Shown piece after piece: positions 1 to 10,970 of a stretch of 64,000 bases of DNA. The position numbers were made by a program, and so were the translations under genes. Below the pieces are notes generated by a model. It was not told the origin of the DNA, did not search any database, and saw only the letters and a list, made by a program, of their open reading frames with translations. Source of the DNA: an uncultured Paracoccus sp. Its GTDB lineage: Bacteria > Pseudomonadota > Alphaproteobacteria > Rhodobacterales > Rhodobacteraceae. The stretch spans positions 1 to 64,000 of the forward strand of contig NZ_CAMEFG010000003.1 of the NCBI RefSeq assembly GCF_945915435.1, in the 5' to 3' direction. Every line of letters starts with the position of its first letter. Position 1 is the first letter of the stretch.

Positions 1-1499
<1,499 letters not shown>

Positions 1500-1581
1500 G
1501 ATCAGATCTCCAATTCTGCCCTGATGGGCTAAGCGGCTATACGACAGTATGGGCCGCGTTTTGCACGGCCTTCGCGGGGCG

Positions 1582-1610
1582 GTTGTAGCGATCAATTTCG
1601 TGTCAGTCCA
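1582..1610 (-). promoter_or_regulatory. candidate promoter of the petAB(C) operon
   Basis: Read on the minus strand, TGGACT (-35) and TACAAC (-10) are separated by 17 bases, about 80 bases upstream of the petA GTG. Each hexamer matches the sigma70 consensus at four of six positions, so this is a plausible but unproven promoter. The 267-base gap between radC and petA holds no other recognisable feature. Confidence 0.4.
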
Positions 1611-1766
1611 GCGTTCGACTGCCCTCATAAGTGGGCAAATTACCGCAGCCGTGCGTTTTCCGCCGCTGGTTTTTCCCCCTTGGGCGCATTCGGCGGGCGA
1701 TATTCGCGCAAGGCGGGCAGGCGCGTGGCGCGTCCCGGCGCAGATTCGCGGGCTGCCGGCGGGGCG

Positions 1767-2528
1767 TCACAGCAACCCCTCGGCCCGAAAGCTCAGTTCG
1801 CAGGACTTGCCGATGATGAGGTGGTCGTGGACCGTGATCTCCATCACCTGCGCCGCGTCGATGATCCGCCGCGTCATGGTCACATCCGCCTCGGAAGGCG
1901 AGGGGTCGCCGCTGGGATGGTTATGCACCAGGATCAGCGCGCTCGCGTTCAGTTCCAGCGCGCGGCGGACGATTTCGCGGGGGTAGACGGGGACGTGGTT
2001 GACGGTGCCCCGGGCCTGCTGTTCGTCCGCGATCAGGACGTTCTTGCGGTCGAGGTAGAGAACGCGGAAATGTTCGATCTCGGCATGGGCCATCGCGGTG
2101 TGGCAGTAATCGACCAGCGCGTCCCAACTGCTCAGGACCGGGCGCAGCATCACGCGCGAACGTGCCAGCCGCGCCGCCGCCGCCGCCTCGACGATCTTGA
2201 ATTCCTGGACCACGGCGGGACCGACGCCCTGCACCGCGGTCAGCCGGGCGGGGCTGGCGGAAAGGACGCGGTTGAAATCGCCGAAATGATCCAGGAGCCG
2301 CCGCGCCAGCGGCTTGACGTCCTGCCGCGGGATCGCGCGGAACAGGACCAGTTCCAGCATTTCGTAATCGGGCAGGGCATCTGCGCCGCCGGACATGAAC
2401 CTTTCGCGCAGCCGGGCGCGATGATCGGCGATATAGCTGGGCAGCCGGGGCTTGCCCCCTGCCCCCATCAGCACCGGACCGGCTTCGCCCCCCTGCACCA
2501 TTTGCGCGGGACGGGAGAATAGCGGCAT
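1767..2528 (-). CDS. radC: RadC family protein (JAB/MPN-type)
   Basis: A RadC-family protein of about 253 residues. An N-terminal helix-hairpin-helix-like region (LTAVQGVGPAV) is followed by the JAMM metalloprotease-like fold with the signature HNHPSGDPSPSEAD. Despite the name, a DNA-repair role is not established for the family. I placed the start at the ATG at 2528, which has GAGG five bases upstream; an upstream ATG at 2561 would add eleven residues but has no Shine-Dalgarno. It is the gene downstream of dnaJ on the same strand, separated from it by a terminator. Confidence 0.88.
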   Translation of the reverse strand: MPLFSRPAQMVQGGEAGPVLMGAGGKPRLPSYIADHRARLRERFMSGGADALPDYEMLELVLFRAIPRQDVKPLARRLLDHFGDFNRVLSASPARLTAVQGVGPAVVQEFKIVEAAAAARLARSRVMLRPVLSSWDALVDYCHTAMAHAEIEHFRVLYLDRKNVLIADEQQARGTVNHVPVYPREIVRRALELNASALILVHNHPSGDPSPSEADVTMTRRIIDAAQVMEITVHDHLIIGKSCELSFRAEGLL

Positions 2529-2598
2529 TGCCGCCTCGTCAAAGGAATGATTCGTAGCCATGACCGCATTGTGGCATGCAGGCCGTAAAGAAAAGGTA

Positions 2599-2624
2599 AA
2601 AGGCCCCCGCATCCGGGGGCCTTT
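2599..2624 (-). terminator. rho-independent terminator after dnaJ
   Basis: An 11-bp perfect stem (AAAGGCCCCCG / CGGGGGCCTTT) with a four-base loop lies just past the dnaJ stop. On the minus strand it is followed by T-rich sequence. It closes the dnaKJ unit. Confidence 0.8.
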
Positions 2625-2626
2625 CC

Positions 2627-3784
2627 TCAGCCTTTCATCTCGTCCCAGAACCCCTTGATCTTCTGGAAGAAACCAGAGGTCTGGGGGTTGTTGTCGGCAC
2701 GGATGTCGGAAAATTCCCGCAGCAGTTCCTTTTGCCGCGCGGTCAGGTTGACCGGGGTTTCGACGACTAGTTCGATCAGCATGTCGCCGTGATCGTCCTG
2801 CATGCCGGGACCGTGGCGCAGGGGGGGCATGCCCTTGCCGCGCAGGCGCAACTGGCGGCCCGACTGGGTTCCGGCCGGCACCTTGACGCGCGAACGGCCG
2901 CCGTCGATGGTGGGCACCTCGATCTCGCCCCCCAGGGCGGCGGTGGCCATGCTGACGGGGACCTGGCAGGCCAGAACCCGGCCGTCGCGCAGGAAGATGG
3001 GATGTTCCCTGACCTCGATGAAGATATAGAGATCGCCCGCCGGGCCGCCGCGCATCCCGGCCTCGCCCTCGCCGGCAAGGCGGATGCGGGTGCCGGTCTC
3101 GACCCCTGCGGGGATGTTGACCGACAGGTTGCGGTCCTTCTGCACCCGGCCCGCGCCGTGGCAGGCCTTGCAGGGGTTCTTGATGATCTGGCCCTGGCCG
3201 CCGCAGGTGGGGCAGGTGCGTTCGACCGTGAAGAAGCCTTGGCTCGCGCGGACCTGGCCCATGCCGCCGCAGGTGGGGCAGGTGGCCGGTTCGACCGCGC
3301 CCTCGGCCCCGGTGCCGTTGCAGGCGCCGCAGGCGACCGAGCCGGGCAGGGTGATCGTTTTCTTCAGCCCGGCATAGGCTTCTTCCAGCGTCAGGCGCAG
3401 GTTATAGCGCAGGTCCTGGCCCCGGCTGGCGCGCTGGCGTCCGCCGCCCTGGCCGCGACCGCCCATGAAATCGCCGAAAAGATCCTCGAACACATCGGCG
3501 AAGGCCGAGCCGAAATCGCCGCCCGGATGGCCGCCGCGCCCGAATCCGCCGCCGCCGTTTTCGAAGGCGGCATGGCCGAAACGGTCGTAGGCGGCCTTGC
3601 GCTGTGCGTCCTTGAGACAGTCGTAAGCCTCGTTCACCTCCTTGAACTCGGCTTCGGACTGCTTGCAATCCTGGTTGCGGTCGGGGTGAAGCGCCTTGGC
3701 TTTCGTGCGGAAGGCCTTCTTTATCTCATCCGCCGAGGCGCTGCGAGAGACACCCAACACGTCGTAATAATCACGTTTCGCCAT
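2627..3784 (-). CDS. dnaJ: molecular chaperone DnaJ
   Basis: Co-chaperone that delivers substrates to DnaK and stimulates its ATPase; 385 residues. The J domain starts at the N-terminus ([12 protein letters not shown]) and carries the HPD motif. A Gly/Phe-rich linker follows, then four CxxCxGxG zinc repeats ([32 protein letters not shown]), then the C-terminal peptide-binding domains. I chose MAKRDYYD at 3784 because the upstream in-frame codons fall within the dnaK-dnaJ spacer hairpin. It lies downstream of dnaK on the same strand. Confidence 0.97.
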   Translation of the reverse strand: MAKRDYYDVLGVSRSASADEIKKAFRTKAKALHPDRNQDCKQSEAEFKEVNEAYDCLKDAQRKAAYDRFGHAAFENGGGGFGRGGHPGGDFGSAFADVFEDLFGDFMGGRGQGGGRQRASRGQDLRYNLRLTLEEAYAGLKKTITLPGSVACGACNGTGAEGAVEPATCPTCGGMGQVRASQGFFTVERTCPTCGGQGQIIKNPCKACHGAGRVQKDRNLSVNIPAGVETGTRIRLAGEGEAGMRGGPAGDLYIFIEVREHPIFLRDGRVLACQVPVSMATAALGGEIEVPTIDGGRSRVKVPAGTQSGRQLRLRGKGMPPLRHGPGMQDDHGDMLIELVVETPVNLTARQKELLREFSDIRADNNPQTSGFFQKIKGFWDEMKG

Positions 3785-3815
3785 GTGGTTCCCGTCGGGG
3801 CCTTTCATGTAATTT

Positions 3816-3848
3816 GCCGGCCCATGCGCATTCACGTCATGGGCCGGC
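3816..3848 (-). repeat. perfect inverted repeat between dnaK and dnaJ
   Basis: GCCGGCCCATG and its exact reverse complement flank an 11-base loop in the 81-base dnaK-dnaJ spacer. There is no run of T after it, so it is more likely a partial attenuator or mRNA-processing/stabilising hairpin than a full terminator. Confidence 0.65.
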
Positions 3849-3865
3849 CTGTCTGACTGGGGCGC

Positions 3866-5779
3866 TTACTTGCGCTTGTCTTCACCCAGGTCCTCGAAAT
3901 CGGCATCGACGATCTCGTCATCGACGTCGCGCGGACCCTGCTCGGCCTCGGCGGCATCGCCGCCTTCGGCCTGGCTGGCCTTGTAGATCGCCTCACCCAG
4001 CTTCATCGAGGCGTCCATCAGGTTCTGGATGCCGCCCTTGATCTTGCCGGCGTCCTCGGATTTGAGCGCCTCTTCCAGCGCGCCGGTGGCCAGTTCGATC
4101 GCCTCGACGGTCGAGCTGTCTACCTTGTCGCCATGCTCTTCCAGCGACTTCTTCGTCGAGTGGATCAGGCTTTCGGCCTGGTTGCGGGCCTCGACCAGTT
4201 CGCGGCGGGACTTGTCGGCCTCGGCATTGGCCTCGGCGTCCTTGACCATCTTCTCGATATCCTCGTCCGACAGACCGCCGGATGCCTGGATGGTCACGTT
4301 CTGCTCTTTGCCGGTGCCCTTGTCCTTGGCGGAAACCGAGACGATGCCGTTGGCGTCGATGTCGAAGGTCACCTCGATCTGGGGCATGCCGCGCGGTGCG
4401 GGCGGGATGTCTTCAAGGTTGAACTGGGCCAGCATCTTGTTGTCGGTGGCCATTTCGCGTTCGCCCTGGAAGACCCGGATCGTCACGGCGTTCTGGTTGT
4501 CCTCGGCGGTCGAGAAGATCTGCGACTTCTTGGTCGGGATCGTGGTGTTGCGGTCGATCAGGCGGGTGAAAACGCCGCCAAGCGTCTCGATCCCCAGCGA
4601 AAGGGGCGTCACGTCCAGCAGCACCACGTCCTTGACGTCGCCTTGCAGCACGCCTGCCTGGATGGCCGCGCCAAGCGCCACGACCTCATCGGGGTTCACG
4701 CCCTTGTGGGGTTCCTTGCCGAAGAATTCGCTGACGGCCTCGATCACCTTGGGCATGCGGGTCATGCCGCCGACCAGGACGACCTCGTCGATGTCGCCCT
4801 TGGACATGCCTGCGTCCTTGAGCGCCTCGGCCACCGGCTTGAGGGTGCGCTTGATCAGGTCGCCCACCAGGCTTTCCAGCTTGGCGCGGGTCAGCTTCAT
4901 GACCATGTGCAGCGGCGTGCCGCTGTCCTTGTCCATGCTGATGAAGGGCTGGTTGATTTCCGTCTGCGACGAGCTGGACAGTTCGATCTTGGCCTTTTCG
5001 GCGGCCTCTTTCAGGCGCTGAAGGGCCATCTTGTCCCTGGACAGATCGACGCCGTGTTCCTTCTTGAACTCATCCGCCAGGTAGTTGACGATGCGCATGT
5101 CGAAGTCCTCGCCACCCAGGAACGTGTCCCCGTTGGTCGATTTGACCTCGAACAGCCCGTCGTCGATTTCCAGGATGGTGATGTCGAAGGTGCCCCCGCC
5201 AAGGTCATAGACGGCGATGGTCTTGGATTCCTTCTTGTCCAGCCCATAGGCCAGCGCGGCGGCGGTCGGTTCGTTGATGATGCGCAGCACGTCCAGCCCC
5301 GCGATCTTGCCCGCATCCTTGGTCGCCTGGCGCTGCGCGTCGTTGAAATAGGCGGGAACCGTGATGACGGCTTGCGTGACCGTCTCGCCCAGGTAGCTTT
5401 CGGCGGTTTCCTTCATCTTTTGCAGGATCATGGCGCTGACCTGCGAGGGCGAGTATTTTTCACCCTTCGCCTCGACCCAGGCGTCGCCGTTGCCGCCGTC
5501 CACGATGGCATAGGGCACCAGGTTCTTGTCCTTTTCCACCTCGGCGTCGGTGACGCGGCGGCCGATCAGGCGCTTGACGGCAAAGATGGTGTTCGAGGGG
5601 TTTGTCACGGCCTGACGCTTCGCAGGCTGGCCGACAAGGCGTTCGCTGTCGGTGAATGCCACGATCGAAGGGGTCGTGCGGGTTCCTTCCGAATTCTCGA
5701 TGACCTTGGGCTGGCTGCCGTCCATGATGGCGACGCAGCTGTTGGTGGTGCCAAGGTCGATGCCGATGACTTTAGACAT
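3866..5779 (-). CDS. dnaK: molecular chaperone DnaK (Hsp70)
   Basis: The cytoplasmic Hsp70 chaperone of 637 residues, full length. The ATPase domain starts [13 protein letters not shown] and contains [12 protein letters not shown]. The substrate-binding domain and lid follow, and the protein ends in an acidic/lysine tail (DLGEDKRK). A GAGAGGA box precedes the ATG. It lies upstream of dnaJ on the same strand. Upstream is a heat-shock-type promoter (see 5897-5924), and no CIRCE element is visible. Confidence 0.98.
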   Translation of the reverse strand: MSKVIGIDLGTTNSCVAIMDGSQPKVIENSEGTRTTPSIVAFTDSERLVGQPAKRQAVTNPSNTIFAVKRLIGRRVTDAEVEKDKNLVPYAIVDGGNGDAWVEAKGEKYSPSQVSAMILQKMKETAESYLGETVTQAVITVPAYFNDAQRQATKDAGKIAGLDVLRIINEPTAAALAYGLDKKESKTIAVYDLGGGTFDITILEIDDGLFEVKSTNGDTFLGGEDFDMRIVNYLADEFKKEHGVDLSRDKMALQRLKEAAEKAKIELSSSSQTEINQPFISMDKDSGTPLHMVMKLTRAKLESLVGDLIKRTLKPVAEALKDAGMSKGDIDEVVLVGGMTRMPKVIEAVSEFFGKEPHKGVNPDEVVALGAAIQAGVLQGDVKDVVLLDVTPLSLGIETLGGVFTRLIDRNTTIPTKKSQIFSTAEDNQNAVTIRVFQGEREMATDNKMLAQFNLEDIPPAPRGMPQIEVTFDIDANGIVSVSAKDKGTGKEQNVTIQASGGLSDEDIEKMVKDAEANAEADKSRRELVEARNQAESLIHSTKKSLEEHGDKVDSSTVEAIELATGALEEALKSEDAGKIKGGIQNLMDASMKLGEAIYKASQAEGGDAAEAEQGPRDVDDEIVDADFEDLGEDKRK

Positions 5780-5896
5780 GTAAAATCCTCTCTTGCGGCG
5801 ATGTTGTGGCTCTCGGGTCCGTTATGGCCCCCGAGGTCCTGATCCCAGTGGTTGGCGCCAGCGAAGCCTGACAGCCCCGGTGGCGGCTCGCACTCT

Positions 5897-5924
5897 ATAT
5901 AGGGCCGCGAAAGCGGGCTGCAAG
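5897..5924 (-). promoter_or_regulatory. heat-shock (RpoH-type) promoter candidate for dnaKJ
   Basis: On the minus strand CTTGCA and CTATAT are 16 bases apart, about 120 bases upstream of the dnaK ATG. This resembles the alphaproteobacterial RpoH pattern, in which a CTTG -35 box is paired with a CYTAT/CTATNT-like -10 box. The rest of the 274-base gap (5780-6053) between dnaK and the permease stop shows no gene. Confidence 0.5.
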
Positions 5925-6053
5925 CCGGTGAACGCCTATGATTTTCGCGATTGCCGCCTTGACGCGCATTCCGGCCCACGCTGCGGGCCGCGGTTGGCGG
6001 CGACACCGGCCGCCGGGCCGCCGCATCCGGCCCATAACCATGATTTCAAACGA

Positions 6054-6875
6054 TCATTTTCCCGCAGACCAGCTTAGCGATTCGGAATTGCGCGTCACGA
6101 ATTCCGCCATCAGACCGATCATCAGGATCGCGATTCCGACATAGATCGGGTATTCCAGGCTGGTGTTGCGGGGCGAATAATTGATGAAGGCATAGCCGCG
6201 CATCTGGTCCACGATGTGAAACAGCGGGTTCCAGTCGAACATCTGCAACATGACGGGCGGCAGGGCGTTGGCCACGAACATCTTGCCCGAGGCGATCATG
6301 TTGATGCGCTGCGTCAACTGGGTCAGGATCTTGGCCCCCTGCGGCCACCACGGGCGCAGCGCCAGGAAAACCAGCCCGATCGCCGCGCCGACCGCCCATG
6401 ACAGCAGCACCATCGCCAGGCAACCGATGGGATCGTGCAGGGTGATGGGCTGGAAGATCATGTGATAGGTGCCCAGGATCACGATGATCGACACCACCAT
6501 GCGGTAAAGCACCGCCAGCGCCGCCGCCGTGATCAGCACCGCCGTGTTCAGCGGCCCGTGCTTGGTCAGCCCGCCCGTGCTGCCGCCGACATTGGAAATC
6601 GCGGCCATGGTCTGGACAAAGACCATGAAGGTGAAGATGCCCGACATGATATATATCATGAAATCGCCGCGAATCGGCGAATGGCGCACCCCCATGATCA
6701 GGTAGAGGGCAAAGAAGCCCAGGATGAACACGCTCGATTGCAGGATCGTCAGCAGCAGGCCGATCAGCGCGTTGCGATGTTCCTTGCGCAGGTTGTAGAC
6801 CGTGACATGATAGATCAGCGACAGCGTGGTGAACGCCGCCTCGAACATGTTGCGATTGCGATGCGCCGTAAACAT
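6054..6875 (-). CDS. ABC-2 type polysaccharide export permease (KpsM-like)
   Basis: An inner-membrane permease of about 273 residues with six hydrophobic segments, typical of ABC-2 permeases that export capsule or O-antigen polysaccharides with a KpsT-type ATPase. A GNxxxFxxxL-like first helix region and a C-terminal NPLFHIVDQMRGYAF stretch (NPxxHxxDxxR) are both seen in this family. The start at 6875 is chosen from family length, since no clear Shine-Dalgarno is visible; an ATG at 6848 is possible. It is divergent from cysQ and the polysaccharide locus. No ATPase partner lies in the window. Confidence 0.82.
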   Translation of the reverse strand: MFTAHRNRNMFEAAFTTLSLIYHVTVYNLRKEHRNALIGLLLTILQSSVFILGFFALYLIMGVRHSPIRGDFMIYIMSGIFTFMVFVQTMAAISNVGGSTGGLTKHGPLNTAVLITAAALAVLYRMVVSIIVILGTYHMIFQPITLHDPIGCLAMVLLSWAVGAAIGLVFLALRPWWPQGAKILTQLTQRINMIASGKMFVANALPPVMLQMFDWNPLFHIVDQMRGYAFINYSPRNTSLEYPIYVGIAILMIGLMAEFVTRNSESLSWSAGK

Positions 6876-7005
6876 GTTTGCGACCGTCCAGCCCCTGTCC
6901 TGCCGGGGCGGGTTGCCCAAGCCATCGGACCGGATCATAAGAGAGCAGGCGGCCGGTATCAATCGGGGCTGATCCTGCGATCGCGGCTGGAAAGGAACTG
7001 AAAAG

Positions 7006-7803
7006 ATGCAATTTGAAACGATCATGCCCGAATTGCGCCGCCTGGCGCTGCAAGCCGGTGCGCGGATCATGGAGATTTACAACTCTGACGATTTCGAGGT
7101 GCGGGCGAAATCCGACGCCTCGCCCGTGACCCAGGCGGATGAAGAGGCCGACGCGCTGATCTCTGCCGGGCTGCGCGCCGCTTTCCCCGATGTCGCGCTG
7201 GTGACCGAGGAACAGGCCGACACCCACGGCCAGAGCCTGTCCACCTTCTTCATCGTCGATCCGCTGGACGGCACCAAGGAATTCGTCCAGCGCCGGGGCG
7301 ATTTCACCGTCAACATCGCCTATGTCGTGGACGGCGCGCCGGTTCTGGGCGTGGTCTACGCCCCGGCGCGGGAACGGCTGTTCTACACCCTGCCCGAAGG
7401 CGGTGCGGTCGAGGAAAAAGCCCCCTTCGGTCCCACGCCGGGCGAGGTTGCGCCCATCGGCGTGAACACCACGCCGGACAATCGCGGGCTGATGGTCGTC
7501 GCCTCGAAATCGCATCGCGACCAGGCGACCGACGATTATATCGGCCAATACGGCGTGCGCGACATGACCAGCGCGGGGTCCTCGCTGAAGTTCTGCCTCG
7601 TCGCGACGGGCGAGGCGGATCTCTATCCCCGCCTTGGCCGGACGATGGAATGGGACACGGCGGCGGGCGACGCGGTGTTGCGCGCGGCGGGGGGCGAGGT
7701 GGTGCGCTTCGACGACCACACGGCGCTGACCTATGGCAAGCCGGGGTTCGAGAACCCCTTCTTCATCGCCTTCGCGCCCGGCGTCCTGCTGGTGAAGGGC
7801 TGA
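7006..7803 (+). CDS. cysQ: 3'(2'),5'-bisphosphate nucleotidase CysQ
   Basis: Inositol-monophosphatase-fold enzyme of 265 residues that hydrolyses PAP (3'-phosphoadenosine 5'-phosphate) to AMP. PAP is the by-product of PAPS-using sulfotransferases and PAPS reductase. The metal-binding motifs DPLDGTKEF (85-93) and WDTAAGD (216-222) are intact. It heads the plus-strand polysaccharide locus: kdsB starts four bases after its stop, and a PAPS-type sulfotransferase closes the run at 15910. That context fits a PAP-clearing role for glycan sulfation, although sulfate assimilation is an equally standard role. Confidence 0.93.
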   Translation: MQFETIMPELRRLALQAGARIMEIYNSDDFEVRAKSDASPVTQADEEADALISAGLRAAFPDVALVTEEQADTHGQSLSTFFIVDPLDGTKEFVQRRGDFTVNIAYVVDGAPVLGVVYAPARERLFYTLPEGGAVEEKAPFGPTPGEVAPIGVNTTPDNRGLMVVASKSHRDQATDDYIGQYGVRDMTSAGSSLKFCLVATGEADLYPRLGRTMEWDTAAGDAVLRAAGGEVVRFDDHTALTYGKPGFENPFFIAFAPGVLLVKG

Positions 7804-7807
7804 TCCC

Positions 7808-8611
7808 GTGGCGGGCGTCGTCATCGTCATTCCCGCGCGCTACCAATCCTCGCGCTATCCCGGCAAGCCGCTGGTCGAGCTGAAGGGCGCCTCCGGCCAG
7901 CCGCTCAGCCTGATCCGGCGAAGCTGGGAGGCGGCGCGGGCGGTTTCGGGCATCGACCGCGTGGTGGTGGCGACCGACGACGACCGCATCCGCGACCATG
8001 CGCAGGGCTTCGGGGCCGAGGTCGCGATGACCTCTCCGCACGCCCGCAACGGCACCGAACGCTGCGCCGAGGCGGTGGCGAACATGGGCCTGTCCCCGGA
8101 AATCGTGGTGAACCTGCAAGGCGACGCGCCCCTGACGCCCGCCTGGTTCGTCGAGGACCTGGTTGCCGGGCTGCGCGCCGATCCGGGCGCGGACGTGGCG
8201 ACCCCGGTGCTGCGATGCAGCGGGCAGATGCGCGCCGACCTGATCGGCGACCGCCACGCGGGCCGCGTCGGCGGCACCACCGCCGTTTTCGGCCATGACA
8301 TGCGGGCGATGTATTTTTCCAAGGAAGTCATCCCCTACGCGGGCGGCGATTACGGCGCGGACGACCCGACCCCGGTGTTCCACCACGTCGGCGTCTATGC
8401 CTATCGCCCCGCCGCGCTGGCCGAATATGCGACATGGGACGAGGGCCGGACCGAGGTGCTGGAGGGGTTGGAGCAGCTTCGCTTCCTCGAACGCGGCCGC
8501 CCCGTCCTTTGCGTCGAGGTCGAGGCCCGCGGGCGCGAGTTCTGGGAACTGAACAATCCCTCGGACGTGCCCCGGATCGAGGCGATGATGGCCCGGATGG
8601 GACTGGATTGA
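7808..8611 (+). CDS. kdsB: CMP-Kdo synthetase-like cytidylyltransferase
   Basis: A sugar cytidylyltransferase of 267 residues with a GTG start. It activates a 3-deoxy-octulosonate-type sugar with CTP. The N-terminal IPARYQSSRYPGKPL (8-22) and GTERCAE motifs mark the KdsB family. Two positions differ from the E. coli form as I recall it: QGDEP reads QGDAP (104-108), and the C-terminal GVDTPED region reads ELNNPSD. It could therefore act on a Kdo-like sugar other than Kdo. It sits four bases after cysQ and overlaps the next gene's proposed start at its stop codon. Confidence 0.85.
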   Translation: MAGVVIVIPARYQSSRYPGKPLVELKGASGQPLSLIRRSWEAARAVSGIDRVVVATDDDRIRDHAQGFGAEVAMTSPHARNGTERCAEAVANMGLSPEIVVNLQGDAPLTPAWFVEDLVAGLRADPGADVATPVLRCSGQMRADLIGDRHAGRVGGTTAVFGHDMRAMYFSKEVIPYAGGDYGADDPTPVFHHVGVYAYRPAALAEYATWDEGRTEVLEGLEQLRFLERGRPVLCVEVEARGREFWELNNPSDVPRIEAMMARMGLD

Positions 8612-9984
8612 GCGTCGCCGCCCCGGTGCAATCCAATGTCGCCGCCCCGGTGCAATCCAATGTCGCCGCCCCGGCGCAACCAGAAGTCGCCGCCCCGGCG
8701 CGTTCAAATGCCTCTGCCCCGGTGCGGCTCAGCATCGTCGTGCTGTCGCGGCACCGCCCCGGCCTGCTTGCGCTGTGCCTGACGGCGCTGAGCCAGCAGG
8801 ACCACCCGGAATACGAGGTGATCCTGGTGGCCGACCCTGCCTCGGTCGATACCCGCCCCGACCTGCGGATCAAGCGCATCGCCTTCGATCTGCCCAATGT
8901 CTCGGCCGCGCGCAATATCGGGCTTGGCGCGGCGGCGGGCGAGGTGGTCGCCTTCATCGACGACGATGCGCTGGCGCTGCCCGGATGGGCGCGCCGGATC
9001 GCGGCGCCCTTCGCCGATCCGGGGGTGATCGCGGCGGCGGGTTTCACGCGCGGTCCCGACGGGCTTGGCTGGCAGGTCCGGGCCGAGCGGCTGCGACCCT
9101 CGGGCGCGACCGTGCCGGTCCAGGTGGCCGAGGAAACCGCGCTGCCCCCGCGGGACGGCTGCCCCGTCAGCACCATCGGCACGAATTGCGCCTTTCGGCG
9201 CCACGCGCTGCTGGCGGTCGGCGGCTTCGACCCCGCCTTTGCCTATCACCTGGACGAAAGCGACGTGAACATGCGCATGGCGCGGACCTTCCCCGAGGCG
9301 CTGACCGCCATCGTGCCGGGGGCCGAGGTCGTGCATGGCATCGCCGCCGGTCCCATGCGGCAGGCATGGGGCGTGCCGCGCGACCTGACGGCGGTGGGCC
9401 ATGCGCATGTCACCTTCGCCCGCCGCCACGGCGGCCCGCTGCCCCCGGTCGAAGCGATCCAGCGCAAGCGGCTGCTGCGGCACATGGTCGCCGGGCGGCT
9501 GGACCCTTTCGCGCTGACCCCCCTGCTGCGCGGATTGCGCGAGGGCAGGGCGCGTGCGGCGGCGCAGCCCTTGCCCGAACCGCCCCGGCCCCTGCCGGAT
9601 GCCGCGCCGGGCTTCCTGCCCCTGCGCCCCGCACCCGCCGCGCCCGCCGGGCTGCGGTTGTTCAGCGGCTGGCACTGGCAGGCCGCCCGGTTGCGCCGGT
9701 CCGCCGCCGCCGCCGTGGCCCGTGGCGACCGGGCCGCCGTGCTGCTGCTGACGCCCACCTTCGTGCCCCACCGGCTGGGGTTGCGGCCCGGCGGCTGGTG
9801 GGAACAGCATGGCGGCCTGTGGGGCGGCATGAAGGGCGGCATGGGCGATTCCCCGCCCGATCCGCGCTTTCGTCGGCGCGCCGCTGCCGCTGCCGCCTTC
9901 CGGGCGGCAATGACCCGCCGACTGGGCGACTTTTTGCAGCCCGCCACCTGCCCGACCTGTCGAAAGGGACATATCTGTGATTGA
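8608..9984 (+). CDS. glycosyltransferase family 2 with repeat-rich N-terminus
   Basis: Probable GT-A fold glycosyltransferase of 458 residues. After a low-complexity N-terminus (residues 3-42) comes the GT2 core: LSIVVLSRHRPG, NVSAARNIG (97-105) and the DDD metal site (118-120). The C-terminal third is Ala/Pro/Arg-rich and ends CPTCRKGHIC, a short cysteine cluster of unknown role. I propose a TTG start at 8608 that overlaps the kdsB stop codon, so translation would be coupled. In-frame GTG codons in the repeat units are alternatives. The sugar transferred cannot be told from the sequence. Confidence 0.82.
   Translation: MSVAAPVQSNVAAPVQSNVAAPAQPEVAAPARSNASAPVRLSIVVLSRHRPGLLALCLTALSQQDHPEYEVILVADPASVDTRPDLRIKRIAFDLPNVSAARNIGLGAAAGEVVAFIDDDALALPGWARRIAAPFADPGVIAAAGFTRGPDGLGWQVRAERLRPSGATVPVQVAEETALPPRDGCPVSTIGTNCAFRRHALLAVGGFDPAFAYHLDESDVNMRMARTFPEALTAIVPGAEVVHGIAAGPMRQAWGVPRDLTAVGHAHVTFARRHGGPLPPVEAIQRKRLLRHMVAGRLDPFALTPLLRGLREGRARAAAQPLPEPPRPLPDAAPGFLPLRPAPAAPAGLRLFSGWHWQAARLRRSAAAAVARGDRAAVLLLTPTFVPHRLGLRPGGWWEQHGGLWGGMKGGMGDSPPDPRFRRRAAAAAAFRAAMTRRLGDFLQPATCPTCRKGHICD
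8614..8733 (+). repeat. 24-bp in-frame tandem repeat, five units
   Basis: Five successive 24-base units begin at 8614, 8638, 8662, 8686 and 8710. The first two are identical (GTCGCCGCCCCGGTGCAATC then CAAT), and the next three diverge progressively. They encode VAAPVQSN, VAAPVQSN, VAAPAQPE, VAAPARSN and ASAPVRLS at the start of the glycosyltransferase. Confidence 0.95.
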
Positions 9985-10069
9985 AACCCGTTTGCCCCCT
10001 ATCCTGTTGATAGGGACGTGACGTAAACTTACACATTCGACCGGACATCAGGCGTCAGGAGTAGTTATT

Positions 10070-10966
10070 ATGACTCGCAAGGTCACCAAGGCCATTTTCC
10101 CCGTAGCCGGGCTTGGAACGCGTTTTCTTCCTGCGACGAAAAGCATTCCCAAGGAAATCATGACGCTGGTGGACCGCCCGCTGATCCAATACGCCATCGA
10201 CGAGGCGCGCGCGGCAGGCATCACCGAATTCATCTTTGTCACCTCGCGCGGCAAGGGCGCGCTGGAGGATTACTTCGACCACGCGCACGAGCTGGAATCC
10301 AGTCTCAAGAAGGCGGGCAAGACCGAATTGCTGGATATCCTGCGCACCACCAACATGGAATCGGGCGCCATCGCCTATATCCGCCAGCACAAGGCGCTTG
10401 GCCTTGGCCACGCGGTCTGGTGTGCGCGGCGCCTGCTGGCCGACGACGAACCCTTTGCCGTGATCCTGACCGACGACGTCATCATGGGCGAACCGCCCTG
10501 CCTTCAGCAGATGATCGAAGCCTATGACGAAACCGGCGGCAGCATGGTCGCCACGATGGAGGTCGCGCCCGAAAAGGCCTCGGCCTACGGTGTTCTGGAC
10601 GTGGCCGAGGACATGGGCGCCATCGTGCGCGCGCGGGGCATGGTCGAAAAGCCCGCCCCCGGCACCGCGCCCTCGAACCTTGCCGTGATCGGGCGCTATA
10701 TCCTTGCGCCGACGGTGATGCAGAACCTCAACAAGCTCAAGCAAGGCTCGGGCGGGGAAATCCAGTTGACCGACGCCATCGCCGACGAGATCGAGGCCGG
10801 GCGCGGCGTCTACGGCCTGCGCTTTCGCGGGCAGCGTTTCGATTGCGGGTCCAAGGCGGGCTTCTTGCAGGCCACCGTCGCCTTCGGCCTTGCCCGGGAC
10901 GAGTTGAGGGAAGAATTCAGCGAATACCTGCACGACATCACGGCGCTGCGCAAAGCGGCGGAATAA
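10070..10966 (+). CDS. galU: UTP-glucose-1-phosphate uridylyltransferase
   Basis: Makes UDP-glucose from UTP and glucose-1-phosphate in the cytoplasm; 298 residues, the usual length. The nucleotide-binding motif GLGTRFLPATKSIPKE occupies residues 14-29, and a TDD metal site and GSGGEIQLTDAI follow. An AGGAG box lies eight bases before the ATG. galE follows after four bases, so the two probably supply UDP-glucose and UDP-galactose to the neighbouring glycosyltransferases. Confidence 0.97.
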   Translation: MTRKVTKAIFPVAGLGTRFLPATKSIPKEIMTLVDRPLIQYAIDEARAAGITEFIFVTSRGKGALEDYFDHAHELESSLKKAGKTELLDILRTTNMESGAIAYIRQHKALGLGHAVWCARRLLADDEPFAVILTDDVIMGEPPCLQQMIEAYDETGGSMVATMEVAPEKASAYGVLDVAEDMGAIVRARGMVEKPAPGTAPSNLAVIGRYILAPTVMQNLNKLKQGSGGEIQLTDAIADEIEAGRGVYGLRFRGQRFDCGSKAGFLQATVAFGLARDELREEFSEYLHDITALRKAAE

Positions 10967-10970
10967 CCGG

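Noticed and set aside
4133..5842. 569-codon open frame opposite dnaK
   Set aside because: Antisense shadow of dnaK; its translation is a repetitive His/Asp/Leu/Gly mixture with no motif.
3781..6053. CIRCE (HrcA) element near dnaK
   Set aside because: I looked for TTAGCACTC-N9-GAGTGCTAA in the dnaK upstream region and did not see it; only the RpoH-like boxes fit.
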